Source of the DNA: Sphingomonas hominis | Lineage (GTDB): Bacteria; Pseudomonadota; Alphaproteobacteria; Sphingomonadales; Sphingomonadaceae | Assembly: GCF_013328205.1 (NCBI RefSeq) | Contig: NZ_JABULH010000002.1 | Span: forward strand, 248,001 to 312,000 | DNA: 64,000 nucleotides | Direction: 5' to 3' | Shown: positions 26,541-34,097 of the stretch, in pieces | Position numbering within the stretch: position 1 is the first letter of the stretch | Layout: every line of letters starts with the position of its first letter | Translations under genes and position numbers: made by a program | The notes under the pieces: model-generated | The model's input: the letters and a program-made list of their open reading frames with translations, nothing else | Told to the model about the DNA's origin: nothing | Databases searched by the model: none

Positions 26541-26932
26541 GGGTCCTTCGATGCTTGAACGCGGCACCGGAACGCCGCGCGTTGGTGCGACGCGTGCCGG
26601 GCCGATAACCCGCTGATGAGTCTGCGAGATCGGGAGAGGTATAGCGCGCGACTGCGTGCATCGAAAGCGGCTCGCGCATCATGGCAACGGTGCTGCGATG
26701 CGCGGTTACGATCGCTGGATCGGTTATAAAGGTGTGCGTCGGCGCGCGCGCGTTGGAACAGCCCTCATTAGACTTCCGCATACATCTGGGGTGACGCACA
26801 GCTCCTTGCCTGAGGAGCGGCGGCCTTCTACAGTCGGTTCATCATGGAGATGCCGCACTGATCATCATGCGCTGGGCGACATCGCGTTATAACTCCTGTC
26901 CGTGGTCGCAGTGGCGCCGCTCCATGACGGTT
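26541..26932. other. 392-base gap: no gene seen
   Basis: Between the glycosyltransferase start (minus) and the end of the UDG-like gene (minus). The longest open frame (26656-26892, +) has no recognisable domain or ribosome-binding site and I reject it. The AT-richer spot GGTTATAAAGG near 26720 may be promoter-associated. It probably contains the glycosyltransferase promoter. Confidence 0.5.
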
Positions 26933-27556
26933 TCACTCCTTGGTCGCGTCCAGCAGCGATTTGGCCTGCGCCAGCGTGTCGCGGATTGCCGCCGAGATCG
27001 CCGGGCTGGTGCAGACGATCGTCGGGGAGGGGTGCGGCATGGTGAGCACCGGCAGGCCGGGGCGCTGCGCCGCGACGATGGGCGCCGCCTCGCGCGCGAC
27101 GCGCCCGGACAGGACGACGACGCGCAATCGCGGCAGCAGCGCCAAGAAGCCGGGCAGCGTCGCCAGTCCCTCGCCGATCTCACCGCGTCGCAGCGCGCGG
27201 TTGCGCGCGCCGGGTTCGTGAACGATCCACGGCACCGTGTTCCACAAGATCGTGTCGTGCCGCGCGATTGCGGCAACAGCCAAAAAGCGCGTCAGGTTGC
27301 GCGCAGTGCCGGTGAGGTTGTCGCGCGAAACCGCGCGCTCCTCCGCGCCACCCGGACCGGGCGTTTCGAGCAGGATCAGCAACCGGGCCGCCACACCGCC
27401 ATCGCGGGGGTCGAACAACGGCATACGGCGCCCGCTGTCGACCAGCGAGCGCCGCCATTGCTCCAGCCGCTGCCCGTCATCCATCATGCTTTGCATCGGA
27501 TAGCGGGCAGGGAGTGCTCGCACCGGCACGAGTTGTGCCGGTGCGATGCGGCTCAC
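26933..27556 (-). CDS. Uracil-DNA glycosylase superfamily protein
   Basis: 207 residues. The UDG-superfamily core shows in RLLILLETPGPGG (motif 1), ILWNTVPWIVHE, VVVLSGRVAREAAP and VLTMPHPSPT (the His-containing leucine-loop motif HPS). The canonical catalytic Asp/Asn of families 1-5 is not clear, so activity on uracil is uncertain. Its ATG overlaps the DUF4142 stop by four bases (ATGA), so the pair is translationally coupled. A DNA-repair-like protein coupled to a periplasmic DUF4142 protein is an odd pairing. Confidence 0.78.
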   Translation of the reverse strand: MSRIAPAQLVPVRALPARYPMQSMMDDGQRLEQWRRSLVDSGRRMPLFDPRDGGVAARLLILLETPGPGGAEERAVSRDNLTGTARNLTRFLAVAAIARHDTILWNTVPWIVHEPGARNRALRRGEIGEGLATLPGFLALLPRLRVVVLSGRVAREAAPIVAAQRPGLPVLTMPHPSPTIVCTSPAISAAIRDTLAQAKSLLDATKE

Positions 27557-28104
27557 ATCGAGTGGTTGCCGCCCTTCATGTCGCCGGCCTGCATCTTGGT
27601 CACCATGTCGACGTGACGCTTAACGATCGGTGCCGCCGCCTTGGCGTTGGCACGCAGCGCCGCCTGGTCGCCGCCCGAAGCGTAGCTCTGCTGCAGGTCG
27701 AGCGCCGCCTGGTGCGCCGGCAGCTGCTGCGCGAGATAGATGCGGTCGAAGTCGCCCGGCGCTGCCGTCTGCAACTCGTTGATCGAGGCGGTGGCGCCCG
27801 CGTCGAGCATCGGCGGCGTCGGGTTCAGCCCGGCCTTCTTCGCCGCCGCCATCGTCTTGGCGGTGGTCTTCTGATGCTCCTTGATCATCATGTTGGCGAA
27901 GCGCTTCACTGCCGGGCTCTGCGCCTTCTGCAACGCGATCTGGCTCGAGTTGATCTCGTACAGGTCGCTCATGCCCGATGCCATGACGTAGGGCATCGCC
28001 TGCGTCTTCGCCTCGGGCGGGGGCGGCGGCGGCGGGGTCTGCGCGGCGGCGGGCAGCGCGGCAGCGGTTGCGAGCATCATGGCCAGACCGGTCAGCATCT
28101 TCAT
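27553..28104 (-). CDS. DUF4142 periplasmic protein
   Basis: 183 residues from MKMLTGLAMMLATAAALPAAAQ, a signal peptide preceded by GGAGAGA at a good spacing; the frame also opens 16 codons earlier. After a proline-rich linker (TPPPPPPPEAK) comes the DUF4142 helical bundle: SDLYEINSSQIALQKAQSPAVKRFANMMIKEHQKT and AHQAALDLQQSYA. DUF4142 is a ferritin-like helical family of unknown role, often stress-linked. An FNR-type box lies upstream (28218-28231). Confidence 0.92.
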   Translation of the reverse strand: MKMLTGLAMMLATAAALPAAAQTPPPPPPPEAKTQAMPYVMASGMSDLYEINSSQIALQKAQSPAVKRFANMMIKEHQKTTAKTMAAAKKAGLNPTPPMLDAGATASINELQTAAPGDFDRIYLAQQLPAHQAALDLQQSYASGGDQAALRANAKAAAPIVKRHVDMVTKMQAGDMKGGNHSM

Positions 28105-28217
28105 TGTCGTCTCTCCGTCAAGATCGGGCAGGTAAATGGATCGCGGCATCAAACCACGCTACGCCCGCTCAACCCTGAAGGTGGTCGGCAAGTTTCACTG
28201 CTGGGTCAGAAACAATA

Positions 28218-28231
28218 TTGATCTCGATCAG
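28218..28231. promoter_or_regulatory. FNR/CRP-type box upstream of DUF4142 (TTGAT-CTCG-ATCAG)
   Basis: 9 of 10 positions match TTGAT-N4-ATCAA. It is 114 bases upstream of the DUF4142 ATG. Same half-site as the boxes at 19653 and 19682. Confidence 0.5.
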
Positions 28232-28316
28232 GTCGGCTCGTCGCGTTGCTAGCGTCGACTTGGCGAAGATGTTGTTCGTGCGACGGTGAACTTGCCGATT
28301 TGCTTGGTCGTTCGCG

Positions 28317-30416
28317 TCACGATCCGCGCAGCCGCACGCCGATCCACAAGGTGCGCGGCGTCGCGCGCTCGACGAGATCGGCGCCGCTCACCCCCGCCTG
28401 GACGCGCTCATTGAAGAGGTTTTCCGCGCGGGCCTCCAGCGCCAGTGCGGCGGTCAGCGGGAGCGACAGATATCCGTCGAGCGTGGTAGCGGGCGCTAGC
28501 GTGCGCGTGTTGCCGTCGTCCTCGAACTGGCGCGCGGCGTGGCGCAGCGTCGCCGACAGCGCCAGCGCATCGCGCCGCCAGCCGAGCGTCGCCGACACGA
28601 GGTCACGCGGCGTCTGCGCGGGGCGCAGTCCGTTGAGCGCGGCGGCGCTGCCCGACGCCTCGACTCGCGGAGACACGTGGCTCCACGACGCGCGCGCGAA
28701 CACCGGGCCGGCCATGTCCCAATCAGCGTCGATCTCGAACCCGGTCGAGCGGATCGCGTCGAGGTTCTGCCGCACGCGGTACACGCCCGCCGCCGACACG
28801 AAGCCGACGCCCGCGAAGTTGCCCGGCCCGCGCGCCACCGTCACGTTGGCGATCGCGTCCTCCAGCCGGTTCCAGAATAAGGTCGCGGCCAGACTGACGC
28901 GGGCTGCGGGCACGATCGTGACGCCGCCGTCGACGCCGCTCAGCCGCTCGGGCGCGAGTGACGCGTTGGCGGCGGTGGCGTCCGCGCCGACACGGAAGGG
29001 GCGGTATAGTTCGTTGAGGGTGGGCAAGCGCCAGCCGCGATAGGCCGAGGCGCGTAAGGTCACGCTCTCGATCACGCGGTAGGCCGCACCCGCGCGGCCG
29101 GTCGTCTCCGTGCCGTTCCGGTCGGCGAAGCGCTCGTCGGTGAACGCCGCGCCGGTGGCGAGCGCGCGCTCGACGAGCGACCCGTCCTCGATCCACCAGC
29201 GATCGACGCGCCCGCCGAGCGTCAGCGTTAGCGGACCACGCTCCAAGCTGGCGTCGGCGAAGGCACCCAGCGTGGTGCTGCTGCCGCCGGCGACGCGCCG
29301 TCTGGTCGGCAGCGCGTTGGTGTAGCTGTACAGCTCCTGCGTGCGCCCGCTGACGTCGCGCCAATCGATGCCGAGCCGCAGGTCGGCGCCCGCGCCCAGC
29401 GGCGGCACCAGCTCTAACCGCGCGCCGAGGCCGGTCGCGGGCGTGTTATACTGGTCGAGCGTCTGCGTCGCGGTCGTGCGCGCGGCGTCGATGCTGGCGA
29501 ATTGCGACGCGAAGCTGCGCGCCTGGAGATAGGCGAGCGCCGAATAGCCCCAGCGCCCCCGCCCGACGAGCCGCAGGCTGGCGTCCGCGCCTTCGCTCTT
29601 GTTGGCGGTAAACGCGGTGCCGCGCGTGCGGCGGTCGGTGAATGCACTGACGTTGGCTTGCAACTCGCTGTCGGCGCCGGTGCGGATCACCGCGCGCGCG
29701 GCGCCCGATGCCTGCTCGTACGGCGCGGGGCCGTCGACGGGTCCGCGATCCTCCGCGACGATCGGCGCGAAGCCGTCGCCGCGCGCGTAGGCGCCCGACA
29801 GCGTCGCGAACCCGCCGGCGTTGCTGAGCGTCGCGGACGCTTGTGCGTCAACCGAGTCGCGGCTGCCGTAGGCGAGGCTGCCGAGATAGCCTGGCACCTG
29901 TGCGGGCGTCGCACTCTCCAACTCCACCGTCCCGGCGAGTGCCCCCGGACCGAAGTAGCCGCTGCCGCCGCCACGCGTCACGCGGATGCGCCCGATCCGA
30001 TCGGTGGCATAGGCGGGGAAGGGCACCCAGCCGCCGAACGGGTCCGCCTGTGGTACGCCGTCGAGGATCAGCAGCGCGCGGCTCGACGCATTGCCGCCGA
30101 TCCCGCGCAAGCTGATCCCCTGGCTGGTCGGGTTGGCCGAGCGCGAGTCCGAGCGGCGGAACTGCTGCAATCCCGCGACGTTGGCGAGCACGCTTTCGAG
30201 CCGGTCGGCGGCGTTGGTGGCGATGCGATCGGCGTTTATCGTCACCAACGCTGCGGCGGCGTCGCCGGGGCGATCGCTGAGGCCGCGGCCAGTGACCACG
30301 ATGTCGGCGGCGGGTGCGGCGGTCTGCGCCGCCGCGGGCGATGCGATGCCGAGCAGGACGATACCGGGCAGGACGGGGCCGAGCAGGAGCGCGGGCAGGG
30401 CGATGCGGCGGATCAT
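28317..30416 (-). CDS. TonB-dependent outer-membrane receptor
   Basis: 699 residues from MIRRIALPALLLGPVLPG; signal peptide to about IASPAAAQ. The TonB box region reads AAPAADIVVTGRGLS, the plug domain has LAGTVELESAT with ISLRGIGGNASSRALLILDGVPQADPFGG, and a 22-strand barrel follows, ending with the aromatic-poor LWIGVRLRGS terminus. BtuB/siderophore-receptor-like overall, so the ligand could be a metal chelate or vitamin; no ligand can be read. It is a stand-alone gene with no TonB or ABC partner, and the upstream region shows no riboswitch I can identify. Confidence 0.93.
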   Translation of the reverse strand: MIRRIALPALLLGPVLPGIVLLGIASPAAAQTAAPAADIVVTGRGLSDRPGDAAAALVTINADRIATNAADRLESVLANVAGLQQFRRSDSRSANPTSQGISLRGIGGNASSRALLILDGVPQADPFGGWVPFPAYATDRIGRIRVTRGGGSGYFGPGALAGTVELESATPAQVPGYLGSLAYGSRDSVDAQASATLSNAGGFATLSGAYARGDGFAPIVAEDRGPVDGPAPYEQASGAARAVIRTGADSELQANVSAFTDRRTRGTAFTANKSEGADASLRLVGRGRWGYSALAYLQARSFASQFASIDAARTTATQTLDQYNTPATGLGARLELVPPLGAGADLRLGIDWRDVSGRTQELYSYTNALPTRRRVAGGSSTTLGAFADASLERGPLTLTLGGRVDRWWIEDGSLVERALATGAAFTDERFADRNGTETTGRAGAAYRVIESVTLRASAYRGWRLPTLNELYRPFRVGADATAANASLAPERLSGVDGGVTIVPAARVSLAATLFWNRLEDAIANVTVARGPGNFAGVGFVSAAGVYRVRQNLDAIRSTGFEIDADWDMAGPVFARASWSHVSPRVEASGSAAALNGLRPAQTPRDLVSATLGWRRDALALSATLRHAARQFEDDGNTRTLAPATTLDGYLSLPLTAALALEARAENLFNERVQAGVSGADLVERATPRTLWIGVRLRGS

Positions 30417-30516
30417 GGGATTACTCGTGCGGGGGGACGCCTGCGTCGTAGCGGCATCGGCGCGTGGACGCGACCGCGGAGAGGCTGTCGTGTGTTGCGA
30501 CGCACCCCTCCTCCTC

Positions 30517-30597
30517 GTCGCCCCGACCTTGATCTGGGGTCCCGCTTCTTCTCTCACGCGGCGAGAAAGCGAAATCCCGGATCAAGTTGGGGATGAC
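30517..30597. repeat. Palindromic repeat family A, full copy
   Basis: Left arm GTCGCCCCGACCTTGATCT; right arm AGCGAAATCCCGGATCAAG then TTGGGGATGAC. It lies between the TonB receptor start and the CoA-transferase stop. Confidence 0.85.
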
Positions 30598-30625
30598 GGA
30601 TGGCGAGGTTCAATCGCGCGCGACA

Positions 30626-31798
30626 TTACGCCCAATCGGCGTCGGCGTGCTCGCCCAGCCGCGGGCTCGCGCGGTCGGCGACGACGCGCGCGCCGTCGAT
30701 CGTGATCGGTGCGGCAAGTCCGGCAAGCCCCGCGACGCTGATCTGCATCCCGCGCGCGATCACTTGCGGGTCGGCGAACACCTGGTCGACGCGGTTGACC
30801 GGGCCGACTGGGACGCCCGCCGCCTCCAGCGCGGCGAGCAGGCCGGCGCTGTCCCATTTCACTGTTTCGGCGACGATCAGCGGCAGCAGCGCAGGCCGGT
30901 TGCGCACGCGGTCCGGGTTGGTCGCGAAGCGCACGTCCTCGGCGAGCGCAGGAGTGCCGAGCACCGCGCACAATTTCGCGAACTGCCGGTCGTTGCCGAC
31001 CGCGACGATCAGATCGCCGTCGCTGGTTGGAAAGCTCTGATACGGGGCGAGGTTGGCGTGGCCGTTGCCCATGCGCTGCGGCACCGCGCCGCTCGCCATC
31101 CAGTTGAGCGCCTGATTGCCGAGCACGCCGACCTGCGTGTCGAGAAGTGCCATGTCGAGGTGCGCGCCTTGGCCGGTCTGCGCGCGCTGCTGCAACGCCG
31201 CCAGGATCGCGACCGCCGAATAGACGCCGGTAAACAGGTCGGCGATCGCCACTCCGCTCTTCTGCGGCGCACCGTCGGGCTCGCCGGTCAGCGACATGAT
31301 GCCGCCCATGCCCTGAACGATGAAGTCGTAGCCGGCACGGTGCGCGTACGGCCCGGTCTGCCCGAAGCCGGTGATCGAGCAGACGATCAGCCGTGGGTTT
31401 CGCGCGCGCAGCGCGGCGGCGTCGAGGCCGTATTTGGCGAGGCCGCCGACCTTGTAATTCTCGATCACCACGTCGGCCTTTGCCGCGAGCGCGCGGACGC
31501 GCGCCTGGCCCTCGGGGGTGGCGATATCGATCGCGACCGAGCGCTTGCCGCGGTTGCAGGCGTGATAATAGGCCGCGGACAAATCGCTGCCATCCGCCGC
31601 GGTGACGAACGGCGGGCCCCAGTGGCGGGTATCGTCGCCCTCGCCGGGCCGCTCGACCTTGATCACGTCGGCGCCCAGATCGGCGAGCAACTGCCCGCAC
31701 CACGGTCCGGCGAGAATACGCGCGAGTTCGAGCACGCGCAGGCCGGCGAGCGGGCGCGGTGGGGTGGCAGGGATGGGGGCGTCGGTGGCGGAGGTCAT
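30626..31798 (-). CDS. CaiB/BaiF-family CoA-transferase
   Basis: 390 residues, the family's length. ELARILAGPWCGQLLADLGADVIKVERPGEGDDTR is the family N-terminal signature, GVAIADLFTGVYSAVAIL contains the catalytic Asp that forms an acyl-aspartyl intermediate, and NRVDQVFADPQV is near the end. Class III CoA-transferases move CoA between organic acids (formyl-CoA:oxalate, carnitine and similar). The substrate cannot be inferred from context; no CoA ligase or hydratase flanks it. Single-gene unit between two family A repeats. Confidence 0.93.
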   Translation of the reverse strand: MTSATDAPIPATPPRPLAGLRVLELARILAGPWCGQLLADLGADVIKVERPGEGDDTRHWGPPFVTAADGSDLSAAYYHACNRGKRSVAIDIATPEGQARVRALAAKADVVIENYKVGGLAKYGLDAAALRARNPRLIVCSITGFGQTGPYAHRAGYDFIVQGMGGIMSLTGEPDGAPQKSGVAIADLFTGVYSAVAILAALQQRAQTGQGAHLDMALLDTQVGVLGNQALNWMASGAVPQRMGNGHANLAPYQSFPTSDGDLIVAVGNDRQFAKLCAVLGTPALAEDVRFATNPDRVRNRPALLPLIVAETVKWDSAGLLAALEAAGVPVGPVNRVDQVFADPQVIARGMQISVAGLAGLAAPITIDGARVVADRASPRLGEHADADWA

Positions 31799-31843
31799 GA
31801 CGTCTTTCTACGTCGGCCCGTTACGCCACGACCACCTCTTTCC

Positions 31844-31925
31844 GTCACCCCGGACCTGATCCGGGGTCCCGCTTCTCGCGGCTGGGCGAAAAGGCAGCGG
31901 GATCCCGGATCAGGTCCGGGATGAC
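31844..31925. repeat. Palindromic repeat family A, full copy
   Basis: Left arm GTCACCCCGGACCTGATCC; right arm AGCGGGATCCCGGATCAGG then TCCGGGATGAC. The C-to-T pairs in both arms (CCTGATCC with GGATCAGG) match each other, i.e. a compensated change. Confidence 0.88.
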
Positions 31926-31974
31926 GAGAGAGGAAGCGTCATCGCCAACTGATCAGCGTACGTGGCGTCCACCG

Positions 31975-32235
31975 TCACGCCACTTCCGGCTTCGCCTCGT
32001 CGAGCGCCACCAGTACCATGCGCTCCCACACGGCGACGTCGCCTGCTGCGGCCATTGCCTCCGACGGTTCGCGCAGCGTGCGCAGCACCGCTAGTGCGTC
32101 GTCGCGGTAGTCGGGCCATTTCAGGTCGATCAGCTTGGCCGCGGACTCTTCCTGACCAGTGGCGTTGGCGCTGATGCGCTGTCCGGCGAGCACGCGCGCG
32201 ATGCGTTCAACCAGTGGGGTGACGGATACGTCCAT
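31975..32235 (-). CDS. Small conserved protein downstream of the DEAD helicase
   Basis: 86 residues from MDVSVTPLVERIARVLAGQ, with AAAGGAG 8 bases upstream. A helical domain rich in Leu/Ala (VERIARVLAGQRISANATG, KLIDLKWPDYRDDALAVL) looks like an uncharacterised sphingomonad hypothetical; I recognise no function. It lies 99 bases after the helicase stop in the same direction with a strong hairpin between, so it may have its own transcript. Confidence 0.72.
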   Translation of the reverse strand: MDVSVTPLVERIARVLAGQRISANATGQEESAAKLIDLKWPDYRDDALAVLRTLREPSEAMAAAGDVAVWERMVLVALDEAKPEVA

Positions 32236-32267
32236 GATCCAGGCTCCTTTCCCCACCCGAACGCAGC

Positions 32268-32311
32268 GAGGCCCGCGCGGCTCCCGCGGATGCGGGAACG
32301 ACGCGGGCCTC
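32268..32311 (-). terminator. Hairpin between DEAD helicase and small gene
   Basis: GAGGCCCGCG (32268-32277) pairs perfectly with CGCGGGCCTC (32302-32311), and an inner hairpin CCCGC-GGAT-GCGGG lies at 32284-32297. It probably ends the helicase transcript, since it lies between the helicase stop and the next start. Confidence 0.7.
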
Positions 32312-32334
32312 GTGCACCCGATCGGGCAAGCGGA

Positions 32335-33816
32335 TCAGGCGAAGCTGCGACCGCCGCCGCCGCCGCCGCGCCGACCGGCCCCGCCGCCGCCGCCGTTGCC
32401 GCCGCGACGGCTGGCGTTGGCGTAGTTGCGACCACCGGTTCCGGCACCCGCGCCGCCGTTGCCGCCGCTCGCGCCACCCTGGCCCTGACCACCATGGCCG
32501 CCGCCGCGCGCCGACGATCCGCCGCGGCTACCGAGCGGCTGCGGCTCGTGCTGGCGCGAACCGTGCGCGGGACGCGGGTTGTGCGACGCCTTGGGACGCG
32601 CGGGACCACGCTGCCGGTCGACGCGCGGGGCGGGGTCGGCACCGATCGCCTTGACGCGCTCTGCCTTCAACTGATCGGCACGGCGCATGAAATCGTCGGG
32701 GAGCGCGACGACCGGAATCTTCTGCCGCGTGACCTTCTCGATGTCCTTCAGGTAGGGCTTCTCGTCGTCGGCGCAGAAGGCGATCGCCTCGCCGCTCGCA
32801 CCCGCGCGCGCGGTGCGGCCGATGCGATGGACGTACTGCTCGGGCACGTTGGGCAGCTCGAAGTTGAACACGTGGCTGACCCCTGACACGTCGATGCCGC
32901 GGGCGGCGATGTCGGTGGCGACCAGGATCGGCACCTCGCCCGACTTGAACAGCGCCAGCGCGCGCTCGCGCTGCGGCTGGCTCTTGTTGCCGTGGATCGC
33001 GCTCGACGCGATGCCGTTGCCGGCGAGCAGCTTCACGACGCGGTCGGCGCCGTGCTTGGTGCGGGTGAACACGAGCGCGCGGTCGATCTTCGTCTCGCGC
33101 AGCATGATGGTGAGGAGCGCCTGCTTCTCGGCCTGGTTACAGAACACGACCGACTGATCGACGCGTTCGGCGGTGGTCGAGGCGGGCTTGATCGAGACGG
33201 TGGCCGGATCGGTCAGGAATTGGGCCGCCAGATCGCGGATCGCGACCGGCATGGTGGCGGAGAAGAACAAGGTCTGGCGCTTGCGCGGCACCATGCGCAC
33301 GATCTTCTTGAGCGCGTGGATGAAGCCCAGGTCGAGCATCTGGTCGGCCTCGTCGAGCACCAGGATCTCGATCATCGACAGGTTGATGTAACCCTGCTCG
33401 ACGCAGTCGATCAGGCGGCCCGGCGTCGCGACCAGGATGTCGACGCCGCGGCTGACGTCCTGACGGTTCTTGTTGATGCTGGTGCCGCCGAACACGGTCG
33501 CGACCGACATCTTGGAGAAGGCACCGTAACCGCGCGCGCTTTCCGCGATCTGGCTGGCGAGCTCGCGGGTGGGAGCGAGGACGAGCATGCGGACGTGCGT
33601 CGGCAGCACGCGCTTGTCGGCGGCGACGAGACGCTGGATCGAGGGCAGGACGAACGCGGCGGTCTTGCCGGTGCCGGTCTGCGCGATGCCGAGCAGGTCG
33701 CGGCCTTCGAGCAAGGTGGGGATGCTGTCGCGCTGGATCGGCGTCGGCTCGGAATAGCCCTTGGCCTCGATCGCGCGGACGAGCGGCTCGGCCAGGCCGA
33801 GATGTGCGAATGACAT
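32335..33816 (-). CDS. DEAD-box RNA helicase (RhlE-like) with glycine-rich tail
   Basis: 493 residues from the ATG giving MSFAHLGLAEPLVRAIEAKGY; an in-frame ATG 8 codons earlier is less likely. Q motif with FAHLG, motif I AQTGTGKT, Ia PTRELA, Ib TPGRL, II DEAD, III SAT, and VI HRIGRTAR are all present. The last 90 residues are basic and then glycine-rich (ARGGGHGGQGQGGAS, NGGGGGAGRRGG), an RGG-like tail that binds RNA loosely. Predicted to unwind RNA duplexes in ribosome assembly or mRNA turnover, often cold-induced. The 281-base upstream region contains hairpins in its leader. Confidence 0.95.
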   Translation of the reverse strand: MSFAHLGLAEPLVRAIEAKGYSEPTPIQRDSIPTLLEGRDLLGIAQTGTGKTAAFVLPSIQRLVAADKRVLPTHVRMLVLAPTRELASQIAESARGYGAFSKMSVATVFGGTSINKNRQDVSRGVDILVATPGRLIDCVEQGYINLSMIEILVLDEADQMLDLGFIHALKKIVRMVPRKRQTLFFSATMPVAIRDLAAQFLTDPATVSIKPASTTAERVDQSVVFCNQAEKQALLTIMLRETKIDRALVFTRTKHGADRVVKLLAGNGIASSAIHGNKSQPQRERALALFKSGEVPILVATDIAARGIDVSGVSHVFNFELPNVPEQYVHRIGRTARAGASGEAIAFCADDEKPYLKDIEKVTRQKIPVVALPDDFMRRADQLKAERVKAIGADPAPRVDRQRGPARPKASHNPRPAHGSRQHEPQPLGSRGGSSARGGGHGGQGQGGASGGNGGAGAGTGGRNYANASRRGGNGGGGGAGRRGGGGGGRSFA

Positions 33817-33908
33817 GGAAATATGGTCCCAAATGAACACGCCCCCGCCGCGCCGACAACGCGGAAAGGGTCAGGGGTAGGAAAAGACACCCCGCGTGAC
33901 TTGGGAGG

Positions 33909-33953
33909 TCGGTCGTTGATCGACCGAGGCGGAGCCGGATCCCTCGCGGGATC
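33909..33953 (-). promoter_or_regulatory. Two hairpins in the DEAD helicase leader
   Basis: Stem 1 is TCGGTCG/CGACCGA (33909-33915 and 33921-33927). Stem 2 is GATCCC/GGGATC (33938-33943 and 33948-33953), whose loop read as mRNA is GCGA, a GNRA tetraloop. They lie about 90-140 bases upstream of the ATG, in the transcribed or promoter region. Confidence 0.5.
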
Positions 33954-34097
33954 GATCACGCTGCAAACGCCTCGATGAGCGGCCATGTGCTCGCCGCAGC
34001 GCAAAAAGTCAAGGTCCGGCGATGAACAACCGCGGTCAGCGCGTGTTCAGCCACCTCCATCCATATCGCTTACCTGCTTGAGTAGTCGTTTCCGACC

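Noticed and set aside
26656-26892. A 78-codon plus-strand frame in the gap before the glycosyltransferase
   Set aside because: No ribosome-binding site, no domain, no conservation evidence; composition is arginine-rich noise.
30417-30560. Cobalamin riboswitch before the TonB receptor
   Set aside because: No B12-box-like core (GCCACTG) or matching helices could be found in this leader.
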